Assembly: GCA_963750075.1 (NCBI GenBank)
Contig: CAVVPG010000001.1
Location: forward strand, 496,001-560,000
Reading direction: 5' to 3'
Length of the DNA stretch: 64,000 nt
From: Bog-473 sp963750075
GTDB taxonomy: Bacteria; Actinomycetota; Acidimicrobiia; Acidimicrobiales; RAAP-2
Below the pieces are notes generated by a model. The model was not told where the DNA came from and did not search any database. It saw nothing but the letters and a program-made list of their open reading frames with translations. Each line of letters begins with the position of its first letter. The stretch's first letter is position 1. Shown here piece by piece: positions 25,623-34,184 of this stretch. The translations under genes and the position numbers were made by a program.

Positions 25623-26878
25623 CGCCCGCGCCCACCGGCTCCGCGCCGCTCAACGTCGAGGCGCTGCGCAAGGACTTCCCCCTCCTGACGCGCACCGTCA
25701 ACGGCCGGCCCATCGTGTATCTCGATGCCGCCGCCTCCGCACTGCAGCCACGCGTGGTGATCGATGCCATGACGCGCTACTACGAGACGACGCACGCCAA
25801 CGTGCACCGCGGCGTCTATGCCACCGCCGAGGAGGCCACCGCGCTCTACGAGCGGGCCCGCAAGGTGGCGGGACGCTTCATCGGCGCGCCGGACCCGGCG
25901 CACGAAGTGGTGTTCACCAAGAACACGACCGAGTCCCTCAACCTGGTGGCGCACTCGTGGGGCCGGGCCAACCTGCGGGCGGGCGACGCCGTGCTCCTGA
26001 CCGAGATGGAGCACCACGCCAACATCGTGCCGTGGATGATCCTCGCCGAGGAGCTCGGCGGCCTCGACCTCCGCTACATCCCCATCGACGGCGACGGCCG
26101 CCTCGTGCTCGACGACCTCGACCGCCTCGTCGACGGCGTGAAGCTCGTCGGCATCTCGGCCATGTCCAACGTGCTCGGCACCATCAACCCGGTGTCCGAC
26201 GTGGCGGCGGTGGCGCACCGCGCCGGGGCGATCGTGGTGGTCGACGCGGCGCAGCTCGTGCCCCACGCGCCGGTCGACGTCACCGCGCTGGGGGCCGACT
26301 TCCTGGCCTACTCGGCGCACAAGACGATGGGGCCCACCGGCCTCGGGGTGCTGTGGGGCCGCGCCGAGCTGCTCGACGCCATGGGGCCCTTCCTCGGCGG
26401 GGGCGGGATGATCCTCGACGTGAAGCTCGACTCGTTCCGGCCGGCGCCGCCACCGGCCCGCTTCGAGGCGGGCACGCCGCCCATCGCGGAATCCGTCGGC
26501 CTGGCCGCGGCCATCGGGTACCTCAACGACATCGGGCTGGACCGCATCCGCGCTCACGAGCTGGCCCTGACGAACCACGCGCTGGCCCGCCTGGACGAGA
26601 AGCTGGGGTCCGACGTCCGGGTCTTCGGCCCGCCGGCGGGCGACGACCGCGGCGGCGTGCTCTCCCTCGCCTACCGCGACGTCCACGCGCACGACCTGGC
26701 CCAGGTGCTCGACCAGTTTGGCGTGTGCGTGCGGCCGGGCCACCACTGCGCCAAGCCGCTCATGCGCCGCCTCGGCGTGCAGGCCACCGCCCGGGCCTCG
26801 TTGTCGCTGTTCAGCGACGAGCACGACATCGAGGTGCTGATCGAGGGATTGCTCGAAGCCGGTAGGTTGTTCGGCTGA
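25619..26878 (+). CDS. sufS: Cysteine desulfurase SufS
   Basis: A 419-residue PLP enzyme that strips sulfur from cysteine as a persulfide. The PLP Lys235 is in YSAHKTMGPTG and the persulfide Cys377 in RPGHHCAKPLM. EMEHHANIVPW is the group-II (SufS) form rather than IscS. It starts inside the sufC stop and is followed by sufU with a TGATG overlap, so transfer of the persulfide to SufU is built into the operon. Length is normal for the family. Confidence 0.95.
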
Positions 26879-27375
26879 TGGCAGACCTCGAAGAGCTGTA
26901 CCGCGAGATCATCCTCGACCACTACCGCTCGCCGAGGAACCGGGGCGAGCTGGACTCGCCGCCCGCGCACCGCGTGGAGGGCTTCAACCCCCTGTGCGGC
27001 GACGAGGTCGTGGTCTCCATGGTCGTCGAGGACGGCAAGCTGGCCGACCTCAAGATCGGCGGCTCCGGCTGCTCCATCAGCCAGTCGTCGGCCTCGCTCA
27101 TGTCGGCCGCCGTCAAGGGCAAGCCGGTCGGCGAGGTGCGCCGCCTCATCAGCACCTTCAAGGGGATGATGTCGATCCACGAGGCCGCCCTCGAGCACGA
27201 CGGCGACGGGGCCGAGGTTGCGGTGGACGAGCCGGAGGAGATCGACCTCGACAAGCTCGGCGAGCTGGCGGCGCTGCAGGGGGTCGTGAAGTTCCCGGTG
27301 CGCATCAAGTGCGCGACCCTCAGCTGGAACGCCCTGGCCCAGGGCCTCGACGAGGTGGCCGCCGAAGCCTCCTGA
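26878..27375 (+). CDS. sufU: SufU-type zinc sulfurtransferase
   Basis: A 165-residue IscU-like protein with the three cysteines Cys40 (NPLCGD), Cys65 (GSGCSIS) and Cys145 (RIKCATLSW) plus Asp42. The 18-to-20 residue insert before the last cysteine is the mark of SufU, the Zn-dependent acceptor that relays sulfur from SufS to SufBCD. The insert is acidic here (EVAVDEPEEIDLDKLGEL). Its ATG overlaps the sufS stop. It converges on the HAAS-type gene 5 bp away. Confidence 0.94.
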   Translation: MADLEELYREIILDHYRSPRNRGELDSPPAHRVEGFNPLCGDEVVVSMVVEDGKLADLKIGGSGCSISQSSASLMSAAVKGKPVGEVRRLISTFKGMMSIHEAALEHDGDGAEVAVDEPEEIDLDKLGELAALQGVVKFPVRIKCATLSWNALAQGLDEVAAEAS

Positions 27376-27380
27376 GCTCC

Positions 27381-27947
27381 TCAGAGAAAACTGGGCATTC
27401 CGACGTTCTGGTCGGGTCCCGTCTCCTCCCGAAGTTTCGACCATGGGCGCCAGATCCAGAGTGTGGCCACGAATCCGATCAGGCCGACGAGCAACAAGAC
27501 CACTCCCAGCGGGTCGAGGGCACTCGCCGGCCCCGCGAGGAAGTGGTGAGGATTCACGAGGATCGGCGGCACCGGGCGGCTGAAGCGCTGCCCGACGGGA
27601 GCGGCCGCCATGGCCTGGGAACCGAAGCGGGGTCGGGCGAGGATGAGCAGACCGGCCCCTGCGACCACCGCAGCCACCAGAGCGCTGAGCGCCAGCACCA
27701 GTGAATGGATCCGGACCGCGCTGCGGTCGCGGGATGCCGAGCGGACGACGCCCCGGGCCGTGGCCCAGGAGGCAGCGAAGGACTTGGCGTCGAAGTAGCC
27801 GTTCCCCAACACCTCTTCGGGCGAGACACCGTCGGCTCGAGCCTCGGCGAGATCAGCCTCGAGGTCTTCCGCCATCTCGTTGGCGACGCCCTCGGGGACA
27901 CCGAGGCGTCCCCACTCTCTTCGGCATACGTCCACGAACTGGCTCAC
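27381..27947 (-). CDS. HAAS-like membrane protein paired with PadR
   Basis: A 188-residue protein. The N-terminal helical part (VCRREWGRLGVPEGVANEMA, EDLEADLAEARADGVSPEEV) looks like the HAAS/DUF1700 signalling domain that commonly accompanies PadR-type repressors. Two hydrophobic segments follow (SLVLALSALVAAVVAGAGLL and PLGVVLLLVGLIGFVATLWI). The GTG at 27947 overlaps the PadR stop (GTGA). Such pairs usually sense an envelope or drug signal; the regulated target is not in the pair. Confidence 0.72.
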   Translation of the reverse strand: MSQFVDVCRREWGRLGVPEGVANEMAEDLEADLAEARADGVSPEEVLGNGYFDAKSFAASWATARGVVRSASRDRSAVRIHSLVLALSALVAAVVAGAGLLILARPRFGSQAMAAAPVGQRFSRPVPPILVNPHHFLAGPASALDPLGVVLLLVGLIGFVATLWIWRPWSKLREETGPDQNVGMPSFL

Positions 27948-28306
27948 ACGCTCACCTCCGAATGCGCGACGCCGAGCACGGCGTCCACGGCGTCGCGGGT
28001 GGCCCGCCACTCCGAGATACCCGACGTGAGGGCGCGTTGGCCCTGGCGGGAGAGCTGGTAGTACTTCCGCGGCGGACCGCCGTTGCTGGCGGCGCGGTGC
28101 GTGTCCACGAGCCCGTCACGCTCGAGCCGGCCCAGCAGCGGGTAGATCGAGCCCTCGCCGACGATGGAGAGCCCGCGCTCCCCGAGACGCTTGGTCATCT
28201 CGTATCCGTAGGCCGGACCTTCGCCCATGACCGCCAGCAGGCACAGGTCCAGCACCCCGCGGAGCAATTGGGTCCTGCGGCCACCGCTTACTACCATGCG
28301 AGACAT
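27944..28306 (-). CDS. PadR-family transcriptional regulator
   Basis: A 120-residue winged-helix repressor: LLRGVLDLCLLAVMGEGPAY, GYEMTKRLGERG, GEGSIYPLLGRLERDGLV and RKYYQLSRQGQRAL are the PadR hallmarks, with a short C-terminal dimer helix. Two starts are possible. The ATG at 28306 overlaps the likely -10 box; the ATG at 28297, three codons later, has TATCAT 7 nt upstream and so fits a leaderless message. It is translationally coupled to the HAAS-like gene. Confidence 0.88.
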   Translation of the reverse strand: MSRMVVSGGRRTQLLRGVLDLCLLAVMGEGPAYGYEMTKRLGERGLSIVGEGSIYPLLGRLERDGLVDTHRAASNGGPPRKYYQLSRQGQRALTSGISEWRATRDAVDAVLGVAHSEVSV

Positions 28307-28310
28307 GATA
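28305..28310 (-). promoter_or_regulatory. -10 box of the PadR gene
   Basis: TATCAT on the minus strand ends 7 nt before the ATG at 28297 and overlaps the upstream ATG at 28306, arguing for the later start. Confidence 0.5.
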
Positions 28311-28362
28311 GCGCCCGGTAGCTTGCGTCGCAAGGGGGCGCGAGGGTCGGAGCGCCACCGGG

Positions 28363-28731
28363 TCAGCCGCCGTACGGCCGCGTGAGCACCTCCATGTTGT
28401 GACCTGAGGGATCCTCGAAATAGAAGCCGCGTCCATGGTTGTTGATGCGGTTCTCCTGTTGGTGCCCGGGGTCGGCCCAGTAGGTCAATCCACGCTCTGT
28501 GACCCGGGTGAAGATGGCGTCGAACTCCTCCTCGGTGACCAGGAAGGCGTAGTGATGATGCTCGGGTGCCCCGCGGTCGTCGTAGTCGAGGCTGACGCCG
28601 TTGGCGGTCTCGAGGCACAGGAACGGTCCGAACGCCTGCGGGGGACCGAGGCCGAGGATCTCGGCGAGGAAGTTGGCCGACGCCTCCTTGTCCTGGACCG
28701 GGACGATGGTGTGGTTGAGCTGAACTGCCAT
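28363..28731 (-). CDS. VOC family protein (glyoxalase/bleomycin-resistance type)
   Basis: A 122-residue VOC-fold protein with VQLNHTIVPVQDKEASANFL as first module and YYDD-like second module: HHYAFLVTEEEFDAIFTRV and the C-terminal GRGFYFEDPSGHNMEVLTRP. The metal-site residues His7, His55-56 and Glu115 or nearby are plausible. A strong GGAGGGAGG precedes the ATG at 28731. The substrate is unknown; such proteins span dioxygenases, fosfomycin-type resistance and binding proteins. Confidence 0.85.
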   Translation of the reverse strand: MAVQLNHTIVPVQDKEASANFLAEILGLGPPQAFGPFLCLETANGVSLDYDDRGAPEHHHYAFLVTEEEFDAIFTRVTERGLTYWADPGHQQENRINNHGRGFYFEDPSGHNMEVLTRPYGG

Positions 28732-28792
28732 GGCGCCTCCCTCCAATCTGATGCCGGCCGGTCCGCCGCAGGGGACGCTCGTCTGCGGCGCG

Positions 28793-29266
28793 CTAGCCGA
28801 TCTCGAGGACCTCTTCGAGCAGCTCCTCCCACGGGACATTGTCCCAGCCCGACTTTTCGGCAGCACTCTTCGCGACGTCCGTCGCCTCCTGCACCCACAG
28901 GAGCTCGATGTCCTCCCCCGGACCGATCTTTTGGTCGCCCTTGACCTCCTGCGCAGCTTGACCCTTTCCGATCTCCACTTCGGAGCCGAACTCAATGCCG
29001 AGCCAGACGTCCTGCCAGGCCTTGTGCTTTTCCTTGAGGCGGACGGCCACACCGGAGAGGTGTGAGTGCCCGGGGCTCTCAGCCGTCTTGACGGCCCAAT
29101 GCAGGCAGAGCCTCGCCCGGTGGAAATCCCCCCTGGGTGTCGAGGCTTCGGCTCGTTGTGTGTATCCCGCAAGCTTCTGCCGCTCCCCTTCGGGGAGGAT
29201 CTCCCGGAGGTTGTTCATCAAACCCTTCACGATCGGTGACGAGCCTGTGCTCGTTTCATGAGCCAT
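28793..29266 (-). CDS. Conserved-looking protein of unknown function, trypco2-like composition
   Basis: A 157-residue soluble protein I do not recognise. The N-terminal part is basic and helical (LREILPEGERQKLAGYTQRA, HRARLCLHWAVKTAE), the C-terminal half is acidic (EEATDVAK-type stretches ending WEELLEEVLEIG). No signal peptide or membrane segment is present. TAGGGT ends 6 nt before the ATG at 29266, supporting expression. GC content is lower than that of the neighbours and codon use is less biased, so recent gain is possible. The call name only reflects composition; no function is proposed. Confidence 0.5.
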   Translation of the reverse strand: MAHETSTGSSPIVKGLMNNLREILPEGERQKLAGYTQRAEASTPRGDFHRARLCLHWAVKTAESPGHSHLSGVAVRLKEKHKAWQDVWLGIEFGSEVEIGKGQAAQEVKGDQKIGPGEDIELLWVQEATDVAKSAAEKSGWDNVPWEELLEEVLEIG

Positions 29267-29272
29267 GTGCCA

Positions 29273-29278
29273 ACCCTA
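29273..29278 (-). promoter_or_regulatory. -10 box of the gene ending at 28793
   Basis: TAGGGT on the minus strand ends 6 nt before the ATG at 29266. Confidence 0.45.
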
Positions 29279-29374
29279 CAGACGCTCTCAAACGAGCCCG
29301 GTGGCAGGGAGTTGCGCGACCGTCCCGGCGAAGTACGCCGACCGCATTTCGAACCGTTCTCGGCCCGGCTGCGT

Positions 29375-29380
29375 CATAGT
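29375..29380 (+). promoter_or_regulatory. -10 box of the secreted-protein gene
   Basis: CATAGT ends 6 nt before the GTG at 29387, which is the only start that leaves a clean signal peptide. Confidence 0.45.
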
Positions 29381-29386
29381 CATGTC

Positions 29387-29950
29387 GTGAGATCGTCCCT
29401 CCGTATCGTGACGTGTCTCGGATTGACCGCGTTCGCTCTGACGACGGGTCTGGCGTCGCAGGCCACCGGTGCTCGTTCGGTCGACGATCGGGTGGCCAAG
29501 GACCGCATCACCATTCGGATCACGCTCGACCGGACACGAGTCATCGGTGGTGCACCGATCAAGGGAACCGCTGTGGTCACGAATCACGGGTCAAGAGGGC
29601 TGCTCGTTCAGCAGTGTGCCATCGACGGGTGGCTCGCCGTAGGGCTTGCCGACAGGGCGATCCGGTTCTCCCCTGCCTTTTCGCTCGTTCGTTGCCCTCC
29701 CTCGGTGGTCCTCGCCCCGGGACCGAACAGGTTTCCACTGACGGTGAGCACGACCTATCAGGCGTGCCTGCAACCCGGCGGCCGGTCGACGACCTTCATA
29801 CCGAGATGCGTCCCGACAGCGGGATCGTCGAGTTCTCTTCCGCCGCTACCAGCCGGGAGGTACTCCACCAAGGTGGTCACCTTGGGCCTGCCTTCGAGCA
29901 CCAGCGTGTCGAATTCGGTGGTGGTCACCCTCTTGCCGGCGGGTCGCTGA
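29387..29950 (+). CDS. Small secreted beta-sandwich-like protein, unknown function
   Basis: A 187-residue protein with a signal peptide (RSSLRIVTCLGLTAFALTTG, cleavage near GAR) and a mature domain rich in alternating strands (ITIRITLDRTRVIGGAPIKG, TAVVTNHGSRGLLVQ). Four cysteines in the mature part (CAIDGW, RCPPS, QACL, RCVP) may form two disulfides outside the cell. The layout is that of an Ig-like adhesion or inhibitor domain, but no family is recognised. GC content is lower than that of the flanks. Confidence 0.6.
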   Translation: MRSSLRIVTCLGLTAFALTTGLASQATGARSVDDRVAKDRITIRITLDRTRVIGGAPIKGTAVVTNHGSRGLLVQQCAIDGWLAVGLADRAIRFSPAFSLVRCPPSVVLAPGPNRFPLTVSTTYQACLQPGGRSTTFIPRCVPTAGSSSSLPPLPAGRYSTKVVTLGLPSSTSVSNSVVVTLLPAGR

Positions 29951-30000
29951 CCGGCGAGGCTCCCACCCGGCCAACTGGGGGCACCCGGCCGACTGCTATT

Positions 30001-30120
30001 GCGAGCCAAGGGCGTGATGTCGTTCCACGCATCGAGTGCCGTGGAGTTGGCGACCAGCGCCTTGCGCAGGTCTCCCGGAAGCTTGTGCACCACCCCACCG
30101 GGCACTCGCGCGCTGCCCAC
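30001..30120 (-). pseudogene. Remnant of a YdeI/OmpD-associated family gene
   Basis: The GTG at 30120 has a good TACCTT box 7 nt upstream and opens a reading frame whose first 40 residues (GGVVHKLPGDLRKALVANST, then ALDAWNDITPLARN) match the middle of actinobacterial YdeI/OmpD-associated proteins. At the point where the family continues with a conserved Glu-Phe/Trp-Ile-Cys-Trp segment and a C-terminal Cys motif, homology stops and the frame runs on as antisense of the secreted-protein gene. The promoter and 5' part survive; the 3' part was lost, probably by recombination at about 30000. Confidence 0.6.
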
Positions 30121-30127
30121 AGTGACC

Positions 30128-30133
30128 AAGGTA
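30128..30133 (-). promoter_or_regulatory. -10 box retained by the YdeI-type remnant
   Basis: TACCTT on the minus strand ends 7 nt before the GTG at 30120. It shows the remnant was a leaderless gene. Confidence 0.4.
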
Positions 30134-30374
30134 GCGGGTCACGGTGTCCACGTTGCCCGATCGCCGATCAGTGCGGCGGGCCGGCGGCTCCGCCCTACGC
30201 GCCGCGCCGCCACATCGCACAGGGGTTGTTCGTCCGCACCGAACACAGGAAGGAGAGCACCGGGTCCCCGCCATGTTCAATGTAGCTCGCACCGGGCGCT
30301 TGCAACAAGGCCCCGGTCGGTGCGCAGAATCTCCGACCCGAAGCAGAACCTACGGAATGAGGAGAGGGTGGCGT
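30134..30374. other. Intergenic region between the YdeI remnant and the monooxygenase gene
   Basis: About 240 bp with no recognisable gene. A GGAGAGGG ribosome site for the monooxygenase ends the region. The rest holds no repeat or hairpin I can support. Confidence 0.4.
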
Positions 30375-31832
30375 ATGGCGAAGCATGCGGTGGTGATCGC
30401 CGGAGGCGGTCCGACGGGGATGATGCTGGCGGCTGAGTTGGCGTTGGCGAGAATCGACGTCGCGATCGTCGAGCGGCGTCCCGATCACCTACTCGTCGGC
30501 TCACGGGCCGGCGGTTTTCACTCGCGCACTATCGAAGTGTTGGATCAGCGTGGGGTCGCTGATCGCTTCCTGGCGGAAGGTCAGGTGGCTCAGGCCGTGA
30601 TGATCGGCACGACCGTGTTGGACATGAGCGACTTCCCGACGCGTCATCCGTATTCGCTCGGGATCTGGCAGAACCAGATCGAGCTGATCATGGCCGCCTG
30701 GATCGCCGAGCTCCAGGTACGGATCTATTACGAATGTGAGGTGAAGGGCTTCGCGCAGGACGACACCGGCGTCGACGTCGAGCTGTCCGACATTGAGACG
30801 CTGCGAGCCCAGTACCTCGTCGGGTGCGACGGAGGACGCAGCGTCGTTCGTCGAGCCGCCGGTATCGATTTCTCGGGGTGGGATCCGACCAAGAGCAACC
30901 TGATCGCCGAGGTCGAGGTGACCGAGGAGCCACCGCGCGGCATTCGCCAGGACGCCGTGGGCGTCCATGGCCTCCACAGGTTGGAGGATGGCCGGACGGT
31001 CCGGGTCGTCGTGACCGAGCAGAAGCTCGGGCCGAGCAGCGAGCCCACCCTGGGCGATCTGCGCGAGGCGCTCATCGCGGTGTTCGGCACCGACTTCGGG
31101 ATCCACAGCCCCACTTGGATCTCCAGGTTCACCGACATGACACGTCAGGCACAGGCGTACCGCGCTGGAAGAGTCCTCCTCGCGGGCGACTCGGCGCACG
31201 TGCACTACCCGGCGGGTGGACAGGGCCTCAGTCTCGGTGTGCAGGATGCGGTGAATCTGGGATGGAAGCTGGCTCAGGTGGTCAACGGGACCTCCCCGGA
31301 GAGCCTTCTCGATACGTATCAGTACGAGCGCCACCCAGTCGCCGCCCGCGCGCTTCGGCACACGATGGCTCTGGGCGTGCTCCAGCGGGGGGACGAGCGC
31401 ACCAAGGCCCTGGCCGACCTGGTGTCGGAGCTGGCGAGCATGGACGAGCCTCGCAAACTGCTCGCCGGGATCATCTCCGGGCTGGACATTCGTTACGACG
31501 TCGGCGAGGGCCACCCCCTGCTCGGACGCCGCATGCCCGATCTGGACCTCGTGACCGCCGGTGGCCCGCTGCGGGTCTTCACCCTGCTGCACGACGCAAA
31601 GCCGGTGCTGCTCAACCTCGGTCCGCCCGGCGGCTTGGAGATCACGCCATGGGCTGACCGGGTCCAACTGATCGATGCTGAACATGTCGGCCCGTGGGAA
31701 CTTCCGGTACTCGGCGCGGTGACCGCTCCTCGTGCTGTGCTGATCCGGCCCGACGGATATGTCGCCTGGGTCGGGGACGGCTCGGATACCGGGCTGCGGG
31801 ACGCCCTGACCACCTGGTTCGGGGCACCATGA
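30375..31832 (+). CDS. FAD-dependent aromatic-type monooxygenase (class A)
   Basis: A 485-residue flavin hydroxylase. The FAD fold starts at VVIAGGGPTGMMLAAELALA; the DG motif is YLVGCDGGRSVVRRAAG; the GD motif is RVLLAGDSAHVHYPAGGQGL followed by VQDAVNLGWKLA. A C-terminal thioredoxin-like extension (about 400 to 485, with HVGPWELPVLGAVTAPRAVL and RPDGYVAWVG) places it with PheA/TfdB and rifampicin- or tetracycline-hydroxylating enzymes. It would insert one oxygen with NAD(P)H; the substrate is not predictable. A GGAG site precedes the ATG at 30375. The gene is less GC-rich than its surroundings, which hints at transfer. Confidence 0.9.
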   Translation: MAKHAVVIAGGGPTGMMLAAELALARIDVAIVERRPDHLLVGSRAGGFHSRTIEVLDQRGVADRFLAEGQVAQAVMIGTTVLDMSDFPTRHPYSLGIWQNQIELIMAAWIAELQVRIYYECEVKGFAQDDTGVDVELSDIETLRAQYLVGCDGGRSVVRRAAGIDFSGWDPTKSNLIAEVEVTEEPPRGIRQDAVGVHGLHRLEDGRTVRVVVTEQKLGPSSEPTLGDLREALIAVFGTDFGIHSPTWISRFTDMTRQAQAYRAGRVLLAGDSAHVHYPAGGQGLSLGVQDAVNLGWKLAQVVNGTSPESLLDTYQYERHPVAARALRHTMALGVLQRGDERTKALADLVSELASMDEPRKLLAGIISGLDIRYDVGEGHPLLGRRMPDLDLVTAGGPLRVFTLLHDAKPVLLNLGPPGGLEITPWADRVQLIDAEHVGPWELPVLGAVTAPRAVLIRPDGYVAWVGDGSDTGLRDALTTWFGAP

Positions 31833-31922
31833 CATGGCGCGATGCCCGGCTGTTTCGACAGGACCGCCGCACGCCATGACCGATCTCGGCCCCATCCGTG
31901 TGGCACCCACGGCACGGCGCCG

Positions 31923-33308
31923 CTAGGCCGGGCTGCAGGCCGTCGGGTCGAAGGAGGGCGGCGGCACCGTCGCCGTCGCGGTCGTGGCGGGCGCGCCCGT
32001 GGCGCTCGAGGGCGCAGCCGCACCGGCTGCAGGCTGCGTCGTGGTCGTGATCGTGGGGGGAGGGTCGGGGTTGCCCGAAGCGTCGGGCGGCGGGGCGGTC
32101 GGCGCGACGAGGCTGGAGCCGAAGACGTTGACGAGCATCTGCTGGGCCGCCGGTTGGTCCACCGTCAGGACGTCGCCCAGGCTGCCGAAGCCGTTGGCCG
32201 AGACCGTCGGCAGCGTCTCGCCCTGGAGGGCCGTCGGGTCGAACGAGTGGTAGGTCAGGGCGAGACCGACGAGCTCGTTGAAGCCGAAGCCGTCGTCGAT
32301 CTGGATGCCCTGGTTGACCGACCCCAGGAAGGCGTTCACCGTCAGCGGGTTCACCTTCGACTTGGCCGCGCTCATCATCGACTTGATGAAGACGTCCTGG
32401 CGCTGGATGCGCCCGAAGTCGCTCGTCCCGTCGTAGTGCCAGTAGCCGTTGGCGTAGTACTCGAAGTGGCGTGCCCGCGCCACCGCCAGCGCCTGAAAAC
32501 CTCCCAGCAGCTGGCAGCCCGGGGTCGTGATGTCGAGGCCGGAGTAGGCGTCCTTGGCGGGGTAGGGGAAGTCGAGGTAGATGCCCCCCAGCGCGTTGAC
32601 CGCGTTCTGGAAGCCCGCGAAGTCGACCTGGACGACGTGGTTGATCGGGATGCCGAAGTTGGCGGTGATCGTCTTCACCAGCTGGTTGGCGCCCGTGTTG
32701 TAGGCGGTGTTCACCCGGTTGTAGGTGCCGTACTGCGAATTGTCCGGTGGGAGCATGGAAACGACGGTGTCGCGCGGGATCGAGACGATCTGGATCTGCT
32801 TGGTCGCCGGTGTGACCCTCCACAGCTGCAGGACGTCGCTGCGCTGCCCGGTCACCTGTGACGCCGAGCCGAAGGCCTGGACGGCCTGGCCGGTCAGGCC
32901 GGCCCGGCTGTCGGAGCCGATGACGAGGATCGTGAACGGCCCCCCGTTCTGCACGGCCTGCTCTGCGCTGATGTGGATCTTGTCGATCTGGCTGTAGCGG
33001 TACCACAGGTAGGCGTAGCCGCCCCCGGCGACGGCCACCAGGAGCACGAGGACCGCCAGGAGCGCCACGACCGCCTTCTTGCCGGCGCTCCACTTCGGCG
33101 CTCCGCTGCGCCGGCGGCCGCGCGGCCGGGAGCGTTCGGCGTCGATGGTCGTGCCGAGCGTGCGCAGACCCGCCTCGTTGGCCACGGCGTCCGGCGCGCC
33201 GCGCATCTGGCGCCCGAGCGCGGCCAACCCCTCCTGGTTCGCGGACCGGCCGCGTGACCTTCTGGAGGAGCGACCCGATCCGTCGCCCGTCGGACGACCG
33301 TTGGCCAT
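31923..33308 (-). CDS. LytR-CpsA-Psr (LCP) family cell-wall ligase
   Basis: A 461-residue envelope protein. A basic cytoplasmic head of about 75 residues with a Ser/Arg-rich start is followed by one membrane helix (VVALLAVLVLLVAVAGGGYA), then the LCP domain: FTILVIGSDSRAG, the Arg-rich IQIVSIPRDTVVSM, NRVNTAYNTGA, and VQVDFAGFQNAVNALGGI. LCP enzymes join polyprenyl-linked glycopolymers such as arabinogalactan or teichoic acids to peptidoglycan. The C-terminal 60 residues are a Pro/Thr/Ala tail that probably spans the wall. TACCGT ends 8 nt before the ATG at 33308. Confidence 0.93.
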   Translation of the reverse strand: MANGRPTGDGSGRSSRRSRGRSANQEGLAALGRQMRGAPDAVANEAGLRTLGTTIDAERSRPRGRRRSGAPKWSAGKKAVVALLAVLVLLVAVAGGGYAYLWYRYSQIDKIHISAEQAVQNGGPFTILVIGSDSRAGLTGQAVQAFGSASQVTGQRSDVLQLWRVTPATKQIQIVSIPRDTVVSMLPPDNSQYGTYNRVNTAYNTGANQLVKTITANFGIPINHVVQVDFAGFQNAVNALGGIYLDFPYPAKDAYSGLDITTPGCQLLGGFQALAVARARHFEYYANGYWHYDGTSDFGRIQRQDVFIKSMMSAAKSKVNPLTVNAFLGSVNQGIQIDDGFGFNELVGLALTYHSFDPTALQGETLPTVSANGFGSLGDVLTVDQPAAQQMLVNVFGSSLVAPTAPPPDASGNPDPPPTITTTTQPAAGAAAPSSATGAPATTATATVPPPSFDPTACSPA

Positions 33309-33316
33309 GACGATTT

Positions 33317-33322
33317 ACGGTA
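33317..33322 (-). promoter_or_regulatory. -10 box of the LCP gene
   Basis: TACCGT on the minus strand ends 8 nt before the ATG at 33308; no Shine-Dalgarno is visible. Confidence 0.45.
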
Positions 33323-33431
33323 CCAAGCAGGGTTGCCCCGGTGGGGGCAGGCTCGTGCGACTTTCGGATGGTGATGGGTGCGACGTTCGGATGAAAGTGC
33401 CGGCCGCCCTTTCCGTGGCCCGGCTCCCGGA

Positions 33432-34184
33432 TCAGCGAGGGTCCTGGTAGCCGGCGTATCCGGTCTGCTCGAGCTGCAGCGCCAGATCGGCATCGCCCGT
33501 GGCAACGATGCGGCCCTCGACCATGACGTGCACCAGGTCGGCTTCGAGCTTGACCAGGAACCGGTTGAAGTGCGTGATGGCGATGATGCCGACGCCCCAC
33601 TCGTCGGTGGCGTGCTGGAGCCAGCGCGCCACCTCGTCGAGCGCATCGACGTCGAGCCCCGAGTCGACCTCGTCGAGGATGCTGATGGCGGGGCGGAGCA
33701 CGCCGAGCTGCACCATCTCGGTGCGCTTGCGCTCGCCGCCGGAGAGGTCGACGTTGAGCGGCCGGCCCAACAGCTTGGGATCGAGACCAACGGCCTTCGC
33801 CTCGTCGACCATGCGGGCGGACAGCGCCGCGTCCAGGGTGGCGTCGGTGGCGGACGCCGCTCCGAGCAGCGAGTGCAGGCTCACGCCGGGCACCTCGACC
33901 GGGTGCTGCAGCGCGAGGAAGAGGCCGGCCCGTGCCCGTTGCCAGGCCGGCAGTGCGGTGAGCTCCCGTCCGTCCATGGTGATGGAGCCCGCGGTGACCT
34001 CGGTGCCGGGCCGGCCCATCAGGGCATGGGCCAGCGTGCTCTTGCCCGAGCCGTTGGGTCCCATGATCGCGTGCACCTCGCCGCTGCGCACCGTCAGGTC
34101 GATGCCGTGCAGCACCTCGCGCCCGCCCGCCGAGGCGTGCAGGCCCCGCACCTCGAAGACGTGCTCCTCGCCGCGCGCGCTCAC
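33432..34184 (-). CDS. sufC: SUF system ATPase, copy 2
   Basis: A 250-residue ABC ATPase with Walker A IMGPNGSGKSTLAHALMG, signature NVDLSGGERKRTEMVQLGVL, Walker B ISILDEVDSGLDVDAL and switch His AITHFNRFL. It differs from copy 1 at many positions (for example NVDLSGGERK against NQGFSGGEKK), so the two are old paralogues, not a recent duplication. The GTG overlaps the Rieske stop (GTGA), and sufD lies just upstream, so this copy is the natural partner of SufB and SufD. Confidence 0.93.
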   Translation of the reverse strand: MSARGEEHVFEVRGLHASAGGREVLHGIDLTVRSGEVHAIMGPNGSGKSTLAHALMGRPGTEVTAGSITMDGRELTALPAWQRARAGLFLALQHPVEVPGVSLHSLLGAASATDATLDAALSARMVDEAKAVGLDPKLLGRPLNVDLSGGERKRTEMVQLGVLRPAISILDEVDSGLDVDALDEVARWLQHATDEWGVGIIAITHFNRFLVKLEADLVHVMVEGRIVATGDADLALQLEQTGYAGYQDPR

